Below, in pieces: positions 1 through 12,112 of a stretch of 64,000 bases of DNA. The first letter of the stretch is position 1, and every line of letters begins with the position of its first letter. The translations under genes were made by a program, and so were the position numbers. Source of the stretch: Hofstenia miamia (Eukaryota > Xenacoelomorpha > Acoela); the NCBI GenBank assembly GCA_004352715.1, contig SCFE01000023.1, positions 332,766-396,765 of the forward strand, written 5' to 3'. The notes under the pieces were generated by a model, which saw nothing but the letters and a program-made list of their open reading frames with translations, did no database searches and had not been told where the DNA came from.

Positions 1-540
1 TTTTTCGGCATTAATTCGTAATTTATGCATTGAAAAGTAATTGCATAATGATCGACAGGTTAACTCAATTTCATTTATTGCCTTATCATCAGATTTGTCT
101 GCATAAAATACACAGGTATCATCTGCATATTGTATGAGATTGGTCTTGGTATGATACTTCATATCATTTATATAAATATTAAATAGTAGTGGGCCTAGAA
201 TAGTTCCCTGCGGTATACCATTTTTGATAGGAAGCCAATTCGAATAAACTTTATTGGCTTTTACCCGTTGAATTTTATTTGTAAGATAATTTGTTATAAA
301 GCGAACACTATCATTATCCATACCTATATGTTTTAGTTTTTCGTATAATATTTTATGATTGATTGAGTCAAAAGCTTTAGAAATATCTAAGCAAGCAATT
401 GCGACATAGTTTTTTTTATCTAGGAAATTCCTCCAGTGTTCAGTTGCTTGGATAAGAGCATCAGTAGAAGAAAAATGTTTTCGAAATCCAAATTGTGCAT
501 CAGACATTAGATTATATTTTTCCACAATGAAGACGTAGAT
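1..540 (-). mobile_element. LINE (non-LTR) reverse transcriptase, partial
   Basis: The minus strand reads as one open frame from about 540 to the window edge, carrying the central domain of a non-LTR retrotransposon reverse transcriptase. In order it shows AQFGFRKHFSSTDAL, then DISKAFDSINHKIL (first catalytic aspartate), then NGIPQGTILGPLLFNIYIND, then QYADDT. The YADD catalytic box is encoded at 118-129. This motif set is typical of Jockey/CR1/L2-like elements, in which the enzyme copies its own RNA at a nicked target. The endonuclease is absent upstream, where unrelated AT-rich sequence begins at about 541. The thumb and C-terminus lie beyond position 1. I see no stop in the segment, so the copy may be fairly young. 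The exact clade cannot be fixed by eye. Confidence 0.9.
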
Positions 541-546
541 AATGGA

Positions 547-1122
547 TTTTCCTATTATGATTTTTTAGCATCGTTTGCAAATTACTGCAATTAATTTATT
601 GAATAAAATGATTCGCACGTTTTTACGATTTAATTGTTTCATTTGGATTAATTATGAAGGTTTAACTTTAAACTGCCCAACCTACGTTCTATAAATATTT
701 TAAGAACTTTAATTTGAGAATTGTATGTTTTTGTATTTATAAAAAGGCCACCGCTTAATTTTCTCCATTTCTATAATATATTTGCTCAGAAGTGATTTGT
801 CCTTTTAAGCGCACGGTGAGCAAATTGTCGCAAAACAGAATTTGTAATGTGCTTAAAATGAACACAACGCTGTATTACGATTTTTCATCTAGTACAACAT
901 TATGAAATACAGCAAAAAATTTTTAGCAACAACGCAAAAGCGAACATTACACTTTGAACTGCCATTGTCAAATTCAAGACATTAAATTTGTTGGGAAATC
1001 AAATTACTCTACTGGTAATTGACATATTTCTAACAGTATGCTTTAGTTTCTTTTCAAAATTTAGATGTGAATAAAAAATATTTAACTACTCAATTCGTTT
1101 TACATGAACGTCATTGAAAGTA
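547..1122. repeat. 576-bp direct repeat, copy 1 (left of gap)
   Basis: This block matches 2142-2717 at a constant offset of 1595 bases. I noticed one substitution, C versus T in the run before TTTTACATGAACG. It is AT-rich and shows no coding signature. Copy 1 runs straight into the hAT terminus at about 1121, whereas copy 2 continues into unrelated unique sequence. The pair looks like two alleles of one locus placed in series around the 2096-2141 gap. Confidence 0.93.
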
Positions 1123-1149
1123 GGGGTGTGCGGGTAGGCGGTTTCCATA

Positions 1150-1243
1150 CCCGCCCATTACTGGATAATTGATACCGGTACCCGCCCGTACCCGTGAAAT
1201 CCGTACCCGTACCCGTGAGTGTTGTACCCGTACCCGCCCGTAA
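1150..1243. repeat. Subterminal TACCCG repeat cluster of the hAT element
   Basis: Within about 90 bp just inside the hAT end, the hexamer TACCCG (or its close form ACCCGCC) recurs about eight times with short irregular spacing. Subterminal hexamer clusters are known transposase-binding sites in hAT elements. That role is inferred here from position and repetition only. Confidence 0.7.
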
Positions 1244-1320
1244 ATAATTAAACCAGAAAAATTTATTATTGATAATGCCGCAAAAATCATTTATTGACAA
1301 TATATGTAAATACAAAAAGA

Positions 1321-2095
1321 TTAATGGATACATCCTCGAATTACTAAGAGTTCATTTACATTATCTGGAAGAAGACAGGATCGCTTGGCAGTTATGGTGT
1401 TGGTCGCATCGCTGGCTGCCCTCTCTGACTTGTTCTGAGTTGCTGGAATGGCATGGTATCCTCGCGCAATCGATGAAAGAGACGGGAATTGATTATTGTT
1501 CATCTTCCAGAACAATAGAAGATCTGCGTCTTCTGGCAGAGTCTTCATGCGATCGTAGTAGGTAATTTCGTGTTCGAAATTACTCTGGGGCACCACCAAC
1601 TCGCACGTTTCGTCGTCGGAGTCGTCCAGCAGAATACGTTTTGCCTTTGGCATTGCAGCGACATGAGCGACTGTCTCAAATGAAGCAAGGTGATTTCGAA
1701 TTTGGTCCCATGCAGTTCGAATTTCGGCAGCTTTTAGCAACTCGTGAACATTGAAGCGTGGATCCAGAACTGTTGCTATGTAATGGTAGGAGGTAATCTT
1801 TGCGAGACATTTCAATTTGAGTCCTTCGATGAGCTTCATTCCGAAATCCTTACAGAATGAAATTTCACAGTTTTCAACGTATTTTCTCAGCTTAAGTTCC
1901 AGCCTTTTGTAGATTGGGATCACCAGTGAAAGGGTTGCTTTCTTTTCAACTGCCAATATTTTCAAGGACTGCTCAAAATAATTCAAAACTTTCACCAAAG
2001 ATTGCAGTGTTGAATGATCACATGACGTCAGGTAAATCCCATTGTGCTCAGCGATAATTTCAATGACCTCGTCCCAATTTTGCTCGATTGATTTC
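1321..2095 (-). pseudogene. hAT-family transposase, C-terminal part
   Basis: A minus-strand frame of about 258 codons ends in TAA at 1321-1323. It carries the C-terminal half of a hAT transposase: a helical section containing HYIATVLDPRFN, then an acidic linker (DDSDDETCE), then the dimerisation region with FPSLSSIARGYHAIPATQNK and SERAASDATNTITAKRSCL. The usual hATC signature has SER.FS followed by a glycine-containing N.I..KR stretch. Here the F-S after SER is replaced by A-A, so dimerisation or activity may be altered. The N-terminal zinc finger and the first catalytic aspartate are missing because the frame runs into the gap. The few codons that continue past the gap, at 2142-2175, come from the flanking repeat and not from the transposase. 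Confidence 0.85.
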
Positions 2096-2141
2096 NNNNN
2101 NNNNNNNNNNNNNNNNNNNNNNNNNNNNNNNNNNNNNNNNN
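2096..2141. other. Assembly gap (46 N)
   Basis: A run of 46 Ns separates the truncated hAT element from the second copy of the 576-bp repeat. The gap has removed the N-terminal coding part and one terminus of the element. Confidence 0.99.
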
Positions 2142-2717
2142 TTTTCCTATTATGATTTTTTAGCATCGTTTGCAAATTACTGCAATTAATTTATTGAATA
2201 AAATGATTCGCACGTTTTTACGATTTAATTGTTTCATTTGGATTAATTATGAAGGTTTAACTTTAAACTGCCCAACCTACGTTCTATAAATATTTTAAGA
2301 ACTTTAATTTGAGAATTGTATGTTTTTGTATTTATAAAAAGGCCACCGCTTAATTTTCTCCATTTCTATAATATATTTGCTCAGAAGTGATTTGTCCTTT
2401 TAAGCGCACGGTGAGCAAATTGTCGCAAAACAGAATTTGTAATGTGCTTAAAATGAACACAACGCTGTATTACGATTTTTCATCTAGTACAACATTATGA
2501 AATACAGCAAAAAATTTTTAGCAACAACGCAAAAGCGAACATTACACTTTGAACTGCCATTGTCAAATTCAAGACATTAAATTTGTTGGGAAATCAAATT
2601 ACTCTACTGGTAATTGACATATTTCTAACAGTATGCTTTAGTTTCTTTTCAAAATTTAGATGTGAATAAAAAATATTTAACTACTCAATTTGTTTTACAT
2701 GAACGTCATTGAAAGTA
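2142..2717. repeat. 576-bp direct repeat, copy 2 (right of gap)
   Basis: This is the partner of 547-1122. It continues past the hAT insertion point (after GAACGTCATTGAAAG) into AAGTTTATATTAGG with no element, so it has the structure of an unoccupied allele. Confidence 0.93.
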
Positions 2718-2983
2718 AGTTTATATTAGGAAATGTCAGTATTATCAAAAATATTAAATGTTTATTCAAAACGCAAAATCTTTAAATTTGGATATTTTAA
2801 GCAAGATACCTAGCCGTTTTGTTCTTTCGAAGCTTTGGAGATATTTTCAAATAGCTTTTTAATCCGGAATAGTACAACCATACAGATGGACGGTATTGGA
2901 AAAAATGGGGACGAAAGTTAACCAATCTGACTTACGCAACAGTACATGCAAATCAATGCAGTGAATGCTATATAAGTTATAGA

Positions 2984-3545
2984 CGGAGACCGGATTATAA
3001 TTTGAGCACCTAAAAACAACTAAAAACCCCAAACCACTACTTTTTAATAGCACCACCTTATCTACTCGTTTCCATTTTAAGCAACTATTTAAACTATTTA
3101 AGCAACTATTCGTTGTCTTAAATTCTATTAGTTCGTCTATTTTACATGATTTGGGCAAGCAGAAACTCCATTGTGTTCTAGAGAAGAACGACGGCTTAAA
3201 GCAGCTTCAAGATGTTGTGGAAATGCTGCAATTTGGGTAAACAATTCCGGCAGAATACGTTTCTTTTGAATGGTCTTCCACTGACTTTACTGCCATCAAG
3301 GAAGCCCCAATTGTTGCTTGTGAGGTTGAGCGTAGCTTTAGCCCTTACAACGCAATCCTTTCCAACAAACGTCACAATTTACTTGAGACGTTCATGAAAA
3401 AACTTTCATATTCGTACTGTAATGATATCTAAATATAGTTTCGTTATTACCTATTTTTTAATTTTTAAAACCTATTTTGAGCATTTTATAGCACTTAAGC
3501 ACCACCTAAGATGGTCTCTTTTTAATACCTAAAATCCGGTCTTTG
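2984..3545 (+). mobile_element. Short internally deleted hAT element with imperfect target duplication
   Basis: The left end reads CGGAGACCGGATT. The right end, reverse-complemented, reads CAAAGACCGGATT. These are matching hAT-like terminal repeats. The flanking octamers are GTTATAGA at 2976-2983 and TTTATAAA at 3546-3553, matching at 6 of 8 positions, as expected for an old 8-bp target duplication. The 562-bp element contains only the C-terminal end of a transposase on the plus strand, so it is a decayed non-autonomous copy. Confidence 0.75.
3100..3432 (+). pseudogene. hAT transposase C-terminal remnant with one in-frame stop
   Basis: One plus-strand frame reads through KLHCVLEKNDGLKQLQDVVE, then a TAA at 3238-3240, then resumes with FTAIKEAPIVACEVERSFSP, YNAILSNKRHNLLETFMKKL and a TAA at 3430-3432. 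The EVERSFS..NAILS..R..L.. pattern is the dimerisation core of hAT transposases. This is a different lineage from the one at 1321-2095, which has SERAAS at that place. The stop and the loss of everything upstream make it a pseudogene inside the short hAT element. Confidence 0.8.
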
Positions 3546-3553
3546 TTTATAAA

Positions 3554-6500
3554 CAGTATGTTGCAAAATAAATTTTTGCTTTTTGAAGGTTTACGTTAGT
3601 ATCATATGCTCTTCTAAGTGTACACTTAGGATGTTTAGTTTCAGGGTGTAGATTTTATTCAAAGGATTTGATGGCTAGCAACATCAGTTTTCTTACCAGC
3701 TTTGAAATTTGCGGGTGTTTCGTTTGGTGCAATTTCTTCAATGACAACATATTTAAATATCTCTACATTGCAGCAAGATCGATTTTTTATCCGAAATCGA
3801 ACTTTGGATTTCTAAGAAAATCGATTGAAAATCATATTTTCGATCACTTGGTGATATTTCTCCGTGCATTTGTTTAGAAAACCGAAAAATGAAGAAATTT
3901 TTCTTGTCAGGTTTGTCTGAGATGTTTCTAATTTCCTTTAATTTAAATGGGTCGTACTTGAACTTCAATTTTCTGTCCATGCCCATCTCTGTAGCCACAA
4001 AACTTTGTAAAAGAATAACTATGTCCCAGCATATGGCTGATGATTCATCTTCAAATGAAGAATAATACAACATTGACGTTTGAGGTATGGATTGGTAAAA
4101 AAACAACACACGAGAAGATTTGGTTATTTGCTTAACTATATTTTAGTACAATATTATGCATGAAAACGAAGACATTGCCATCCTGTGTGATAATTCATTT
4201 TTTTCGTGACGATTATCGATAATATATACATTTTTTCTAATTATAGGAAAAACATTACGAAAGAAAGGATGCCACTATTTTTTCTATAATGTTTTAACTA
4301 ACCAAGACAAAAATGAAAGTTTTGATTTTTAAGCTATATATTCTGTTAATTTTTTTAAAAGATTTTACATAAAATTTTACGTAAACAACTCTATTTCTTG
4401 GATAAAATTGAAAGAATATTGCGTACAATACTTATAAATTTAGTGACGCCATTCGTGTGAATTGCTAGTTTTTAGTAGGAAATAATTTCCTCCATAAAAA
4501 TGTCTTATTCCCCATATATTTTGTAAATTGGGGAATAAAATTAGCAAATATGTTGAAAATTGTAATAGAAAGCTTAACCATATTTTCGCATGTATCAAAG
4601 TTAACATCCTTTCATTGTAAGAATAAGTCAATGAATATAAGGAAATTCACATTCGTGTTTAATGGTTTGAGGTTTTTGGCCGGCCGCTCATTTTCATCTT
4701 TAGCCGTTACCGACTGCGTTTGTGAAAATATTGAAGACGTTCCCGGACGTAAAAATTTTATTTTTCATTATTTATTTGGACTTCCACTCATCTTAATTAA
4801 AGCTCATTATATTCTAAAAACTGCTTAATTCACTTTGGATTTTAGTTTAAGATTTAAAAGAAACAGTAACCTTAGGCCTGCTAAAAATCGTGACTTGAAA
4901 ATCGAAGCAGTGGTCGACCATTAACCGTTACCAATCGAAAAACACTAATTCACATGCAGCAACTCTGAAAACGTCAATAAACTACTAAACATTTCAATTA
5001 ATATATTACACACTCGGATTACGGCGTTTTGATTTCTATTGAATATATAACTTTGTATTTTTTAGACTTCCAAAATATTTAAACACTTTTTAAAATTATT
5101 TTGTAAAAATTTGACATTGAGCTTTGAAATTTTCGGACATTTTGAGAGATAGTCCAAAATTACTTTTTGTGCATTTGATCCATCGGATGCTCATTTCGGG
5201 ATGTGGGTTGATAAAAATCTTAAATCCAAATCTAGAAACAATTTAGGATTAAATATTCCTTCCGGAATTTGAGTCAAAGCTTAAAATAATTCATAGATTT
5301 TCATGTATGGAATATTCTTTCATTAAGGGCTCAAAATGTGTTCAGTTAAAACGCAGATTCGATAATATCGCCTTAGATTAATAATATATAAATGTAATTA
5401 TAGGTTCATATATTGTTTTATATTCCTCTGAATAATGAAATAGTTTTGCCTAAGTGCTTTGATATATGCATTATCCGGTAAATTTGTTTCAATGTCTACG
5501 TTTAACATTTTGCTTCATTATAAGAAATGACAAATATAATTGAAACCTAAGACACTTGTATTATTAATGTAACAAACATCACAAATATTTTGTAGAATAT
5601 TCCTTTCCTCAACGGATCCAAGAATTACTATAACCTTTTTTAAAAGAATGCAATTCATTAGAAGGACAATATATAAAGTTTGGTGAGAAGAAATACAAAA
5701 TAACAGCCTATATGTTTGATTTTCAGAAAAGCTTTTGTTTACATGCACTTGAAATGTCTCTTCCTACGATACTCTTAATAATTTTATTGTAAAATGAACC
5801 AAAAGTCCTAGTACTTTACTACTCAGGCGTAAGTTTTCAAAGCCGTTAGTATCATGTATCTTGAGTGATGGATATTAGTGTTTCATCATTATCAGATGGA
5901 ATAATCCCTAGAATCTTCTAGCTTTAGGGTGTCATGGTATTAAAAAGCTCTGGAATAAAAATGTGGAATATTTCATCATTCATGTACAGATCTAATCAAA
6001 ACACTGACAGCAGAAAACCATCCTGCATTAGAGATAAATATATAAATTGATGAATTAATTATAATAATAGGCAGCCCACAGTATAGCCTAATAATAAGGT
6101 TTGAGTTCTGGTATTCAAATTACAGAATGCATCAGTATTGACTAGAATTAAAAGTTTGGTAGGATGCGCAAGGTTAAATTTTTGTTGTTTCAAGGACAAC
6201 TGTTTATGTTCAAAAGTTAAGAATTTACCACGATATTCCACGGGGTACTGTTCTCAGTGTTTATGTTCATATTTAGAATTGAATCTATTTTTCATTAAGT
6301 TGATACATCATATTCTTATCTCATACATAGTTACTACAGCAAAATATGATGCTCTTAAATTTTGCCTAAACTATCTGTATGTAAGCATGAAGAAAATACA
6401 TTATATTATATTCTATCATCTGTTCTAAGAAACCGCGAATTGAAGCAATCTCCTGAAATTGTAACCAAGAACATTTGAAATTTGAAAGATTTAAGCACCT

Positions 6501-9500
6501 TTTACCCATACAATAATCTTTAAGTGAATGTTGAGAGTCTTTATATATGTAATCATATTCAATCATTGGATATCTCTTATATTTTCGCGTTCACCTACAG
6601 CTAACTTAAGTTGGCTGTGGTTCTCCCCATGTCTTTGTTAATTATTGATTAATTAGTTTGACAGGTACACCAATCTATAGTTAATCTCCATCATATAGCA
6701 TTTCTATACACAACAATGAGCACTAATCACAACAAGCCGTCAATGAATCTACCTTTCATTATTTACTCATACACTCGTTTTTTGGTCATTATTTGTTCAT
6801 TCTTTCCTGATATCTAAAAATGTGGTTTTGTTATTAGTAATAATTCATGTAATTATTCTAGCTGGCAGAAGAAACACGTAGACTTGGCGCATGCGGTGTA
6901 CAGAAAGAATGTGCGACCGGTTATATTTTGATAGCTGGAAAAATGTTATAATTAGTCTTTTTTTCGTATTGAAAGCACTAGAAGCAGTTATTAAAATCAT
7001 ATTTTGAGAACATAGCTTTCTTGACCTAGAGAGTCTTAAGAAAATGTATTTGATCCGATAGTAACTAATAAGACACCCATTCAAAAAGTTAATTTCAACC
7101 AAGTTTTGATAAAACCAACTAATTATGGATTAGGTAACTTCTTGAAGTAGCAAACTTCAATTAAAACATTGAGGATTAATTGTAATTCAAAGCGCTGTTT
7201 TTAACTGTATTGAAGCTAGGTTACCAACGAATGATATTCTAAATTTGTTTTCGCCTATTTAAAAATGCCTTCTTAAACTAGTTTCATGGTCGTAATTGCA
7301 CTAATTTGGATCAGTGCCGGGATGAAGCAGTTAAAAAATTAATTGATGAATACAATCAAGTGATGTAAAAAAAGCATTTACAGTTTTTACCAGGATCCTT
7401 CACTTTAAGATTACAATTTTTTTACCCTACAATGAAGAATGAAGTGCATTGGTGGATTCAATTCAATCACCGAATATGCAATCAACCATTTTTGTTCTCT
7501 ATTCTATTTCAGTTATAGCTATATTTTTCGTTTCCTTAATGTATTGTATTTTCTCCAATAAATATTTTTCCCATGCAATATTTTTTTAGTTTTTTTCTAT
7601 AATGCTACTGTTAATAAATGTTTCTTTGTCGATTTATAGTTTTTTAAGTAGGGTTTTAAAATAATTATAGGATATTCCAATCGGAATTTTTTTTCCTACC
7701 TCTCCTATCATACATGTACACATGTACACCACGATTGCTTTTCTTTGAGTACATGAGAATAAAAAACGTATTTATCATCATGCGATGCAACAAATTTTGG
7801 AATGAAAATCACCGGATTTTGAAGATTATTATAGATTCAGAATTATATCATAATAAGGTGTTGGCATGTGTCTAGAAGCGCCATATGCATTTGATTAAAA
7901 TGTGCGAAGAGAATGAAAAATAATTCATTTCATATGGAATGAACGTTTTGTTTTGTTTTATTTTTTTATTAAGCACTGTATAATTAATATCGAAATACAC
8001 ACCACAGATGAGTCTATTGGGACGTTTATCACCCGGCAAATCTAGCAATAGGCGACCCGTTTGTCTCTAACCAATTGGGTCACAATTACGTTTTTGCAGC
8101 GACTGGCTAATGACAAGAACTCATTTTCGAGTTAGAAAGCCCAGTTATTTCCTTCACTATAAATGCTCTGTGAAATCAGTTATTCACCAATATCTCAATT
8201 ACATGTAAAATGCATGGTAGCTGATTATTAAATATACATACGAGACACCTGCTCTTTTGGATTCGCCAATTTCTCACCTGCTAGTTAGTTTCTGTGAAAC
8301 AATTGATTATTTAACCGCTAACAAACATATTCTTCTATTTATACATTTCTTTTAAATGGCATTTGTGAAACATTTAGAATACATTTAGTTTTTCAAAAAA
8401 CAATTGTCATATTGTAACGCAAAATCACAAACTAGATTCAGGACCATAAAGTTTTGGTTGACTACTTCCCATACAAACCAAGAGTGGGCGTGTTTAAAAC
8501 AATGTTTTTAAGCATTGCCTTTTAACATTAAAAATAGCATTGTATATTTTTGTTTATTTCTATTAGTTATTTGAATTTTACAGCACATATCTCACAGTTC
8601 TCTTTTTCAAATATATGTGCATTCAAACAAGGACCGCTCTTGGATTTTTTTTTGATGTGATCATAAATGTGAGAAAGACATTTTCCACATTATTGTTTAC
8701 ATTTGTGCTTTATTATTCAATCGTTCTAGGGATATCTTGAAAGAAAGTCTATTTTTCTTTTTATTTGCTGATTGAGTCTAGAGTTAAACACAAAAATGAA
8801 AAAGAACAAAAAATACATGTTTTTGCATAGAATACATTTAAAATGATTTCTTATTAAAAAAAATAATTCTACGTACCCTTATAATAATTATTCAATTAAC
8901 TAAAAACACAATATTTAAGTTATTGTATGCAGCAATTTATGAATCTATTAAATATTGGTCATGCCAATGAAGTGTGAATGAGGATGCTTGAACTTACTTG
9001 TAAAGTATGGAACAGAATAAAAGTGAATGGAAATTTAAAAAATGTGTACCTGTAGCAGAATTCAGAGTTTTTTTTAAGACGTACGTTGGTGTAGCTGAAT
9101 ATGCAATGTATTATCAAATTCAATAATTACTAGCTAGTTACGCGTTATATATCCAAATTGTATTCTAAGCTATCCCGAAAATCCCTGCAATACAGTATTT
9201 GGAACTATCATAGCATATCGTCGCTCTCTGATTTTAAGTACCGTTATAATAATTTCTTTATTTTTTAATCAAGTTCTGGACAAGATAATTTTCTCAGTTT
9301 CTGGGTCTTCATTCAAATTTAATAGGCTGGGCTGTGCTCCCTAACTTATTACTTATTCTTACAGGTTCTTCGTTCATTTTATATCAATGCTTGTCAAGGG
9401 TCCTTACGGGCTGGCCTATAGTAAATAAATTGCTACATTCATACTTCTTATGTGATATGCTAATCCATATGAGAATTTCAAGGCAGATTCTGCTAGACTC

Positions 9501-10840
9501 TTGAAATCAACTGATTAATAACTGTTTCGGAAAGACAATTAAGTCTTTCAACACGTTTTATTAAATAATTGTATGCAATTCTATGAAATAGCTATTTGAT
9601 TGCTGGTTAATTCAAGTACTTTCAGTAATATCAGGTATACTTTTTGGCTTGAAAATAGAAGCATTATAGTACATAGTATTTTAATAAAGATTTGCTATAT
9701 TTTTCAACAAATCATATATAATTTTATCACGATCATGAAAGTTTGCAGTGTGAATTTAAGTTTTGTATGTAGATTATTTTAACATTTATTTTAGCGTGTA
9801 AAGTAGTTTATTAGTAATTGTTGTACATAACGCATAGTTATTAGGACCCTGGAATTTGAATCCAGCTCCGACACAAAGTTTCTATCGCAAAAACATCTGT
9901 TGATTGTTATTTCTAGGAAATTGTATGGAAACATGAAACCAGTAGGAGGTTATTCTACAATAAACGAATTCAAAAAATTAATATTATTTACAGGCTTCAC
10001 ACAGACATTTATTTGATAATTTTTTTGTCTAAAAAATTTCAATTGTCTTCCCCAGAAATGTCAAATCGTGCTCCAGAATTATTTCAAGATTCGTTTTTTA
10101 GAATTGAGTATTAAACTCTGAATTTGAATCCACAATGTTCGGATTCAAATTTGAATATTCTAAGCAGTGTCTTAACTCAATATTGGGCCCCCATTCTCCC
10201 AATTTTATGTATTAAATTTTCAGTACTCTTTTGGTGTATAGTAGATACTTTTTACTACACAGTATTTTCTACATATACATGCATAGATACCTAAATAGGT
10301 ATTGGGCTACCAAAATAGTCTATAATTTATTTCATTTATTTTTTCTAATTCTGGAGCCCCAATTTTTTTCTATATTTATGTTATTATTTTATTATTTTGG
10401 TATTTTGGGGTCCCAAAAGCTCAAAATTCCAAACTTTGAGCCCTAAATTTGTTTACTTCTAATAAGCTTTATTTTTTGGAGAATAATGTTTTTTTTGCGA
10501 TTTGGGACCCTGTGAAACCGCACCAACTCACTGACGGTACTGAGCTTTAGTCATATAAATATTAATTTTACAACACAGATTTTCTAGTGATCCCATTTTA
10601 TTCCTTGATATTATTTTATATATTCGTTTTAAATATATTATTATTTTGTTTGTTGTAATCATATTATTTTATAATTATATGGTAGTTGCATTGTAAACAT
10701 TGTTTGTTGTAGATTTTAATTAAAAATATCGCATTTGTTTTAACCATGCTGGCCGTAAAATGTTTAATGCCCTACATATTTTTTGTGAAACTATGTTTAA
10801 TTTTTAATTTAATAATAAATTTAAATGACCGACCGCATTT
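3554..10840. other. Gene-poor AT-rich stretch
   Basis: No open frame here resembles a known protein. The longest (118 codons, minus strand, 3753-4109) has low-complexity composition and no domain I recognise. The only structure noticed is a perfect 11-bp inverted repeat at 10121-10151, with arms AATTTGAATCC and GGATTCAAATT around a 9-base loop. The left-arm motif occurs again at about 9852. Intron or intergenic DNA are both possible. Confidence 0.6.
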
Positions 10841-10898
10841 GTTTACTTTAAAATCAGACGATGTACTAAGTTTACTTTAAAATCAGACGATGTACTAA
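10841..10898. repeat. 29-bp tandem duplication
   Basis: A 29-base unit beginning GTTTACTTTAAAATCAGACG occurs twice head to tail, at 10841-10869 and 10870-10898, with no difference that I can see. It is a recent local duplication or slippage event in non-coding DNA. Confidence 0.95.
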
Positions 10899-10959
10899 TT
10901 TGAAATTTCCTTAAAATAAACAGGAGTTGTCATCCGAACTATAAATCACGCTTCGCTAA

Positions 10960-11260
10960 AATCTCACCACAACTTTTGGTCAGTAAATCTTAATTATTTA
11001 ACGCAATTGAGCGCCGGTCGCTCCTGTGCCATAAATCGTGGTGGGAAAAAGGCCGCATTGTGCTGGGAACCTTGACCTGGCCCATATGTCTGTCGGTTAG
11101 GTATCTTTGAGTTTTTCATCGACAGATTGCGCCCTAAACTGGGGAGCCTCTGCTTTTTCACTCTTCAATGAACGGGGGTGATCGCTTTCAAATGCGAGGA
11201 AATGTATAATTTACGACTTTGTTCAATGATCATTTCCACCTCTGTCCCATTCATTGCCAA
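10960..11260. other. GC-richer non-coding island
   Basis: About 300 bp are clearly more GC-rich than the surrounding AT-rich DNA and have no long open frame. Short strings that resemble transcription-factor sites are visible: GGTGGGAA (Su(H)-like), TTGACCTGG (nuclear-receptor half-site-like) and CATATG (E-box). The island could be an enhancer or another conserved element, but composition alone does not establish that. Confidence 0.3.
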
Positions 11261-12112
11261 ATCCAATTACTACACAACTAATACCATTCATATTCATTCA
11301 ATTCCATTTATATTTTATAATTCTGTTCAAAAACTATCTAAAGAATAATTAATTTTTAATTAATTCATTAATTTTTCGGAGATTAATTCTAAGCCTTCTT
11401 TGTAATTATATTTTAGTTTGAACATTTAAAAATAATGCAATATAAATATCTTCTTTACAAAAAAGTTGCAAATAGTTATATATTCTTGTTAAAAATACTA
11501 TTCGAAATAACTAACAAATATACAAATGGAAATTTGATAATCTTTACAGAAAATTGTATTTTTCTCTGGGTTGACGGTATATTTTTTGCTTGTAAAATCT
11601 TGAAAATAATTATGAATTGCCTTATTTTATTTGGCAGTACTGTGAACTGCCAGTTTGCTATTTTAGTGGGCGTCACTAACATGAAATATCTTTAATCTAA
11701 ATATAAAATGGTATGCAAAATATACCTTAAGAAATTATTTGAATTATACTACTTAAGGCTTTAATATAAATTATTTACAATGCACAAATAGTTTTAAATT
11801 TTAGAGAATTTAAAAGCAATATAAGATTTGAGCCGTGATTTCGTAGACGAATTAGCTTTCAGATATATTGCAAACAGATAAGGTTGTAAAACATGAATTA
11901 TACTTAATGATATTTTGTCTGCAATATAGTGTTTTAAATGCACAACCCAAATATATCAGTTTAAAATAATTTAGGTAAATTTAAAAGTTTTAATAAAATT
12001 AATAAGTACTTTAGTTATATTTGTCCAGTATTTTCTAAAGCTAAAATGGTTGACCAATAGTAGGAAAGCTGTTTTATGTCATTTGTTAACTGCATCTTTC
12101 TCAATTTTGTTT
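11261..12112. other. AT-rich stretch, no gene seen
   Basis: Low-complexity A/T-rich sequence. The only frames, at 11435-11695 and 11476-11682, overlap on opposite strands and look random. It may be the outer part of the larger repeat of which 12113-12388 is a sampled segment. Confidence 0.5.

Larger units (their letters stand above)
1121..2095 (-). mobile_element. hAT DNA transposon, one end plus C-terminal transposase, cut by gap
   Basis: The left end begins TAGGGGTGTGCGGGTAGGCGG, a typical hAT terminus. It is followed by a subterminal cluster of TACCCG-type repeats (about 1150-1243) and then by the transposase on the minus strand. The opposite terminus and the N-terminal coding part are lost in the Ns from 2096. 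If the element starts at TAGGGG, the sequence just before it (ATTGAAAG) would be the left 8-bp target duplication. The same site is uninterrupted at 2704-2717, consistent with an empty allele. Confidence 0.85.

Noticed and set aside
1269-1565. 98-codon plus-strand frame across the hAT element
   Set aside because: It starts at TTG and runs antisense to the hAT transposase. The transposase frame explains the openness.
3753-4109. 118-codon minus-strand frame
   Set aside because: No recognised motif, no second exon and AT-driven composition. It could be chance.
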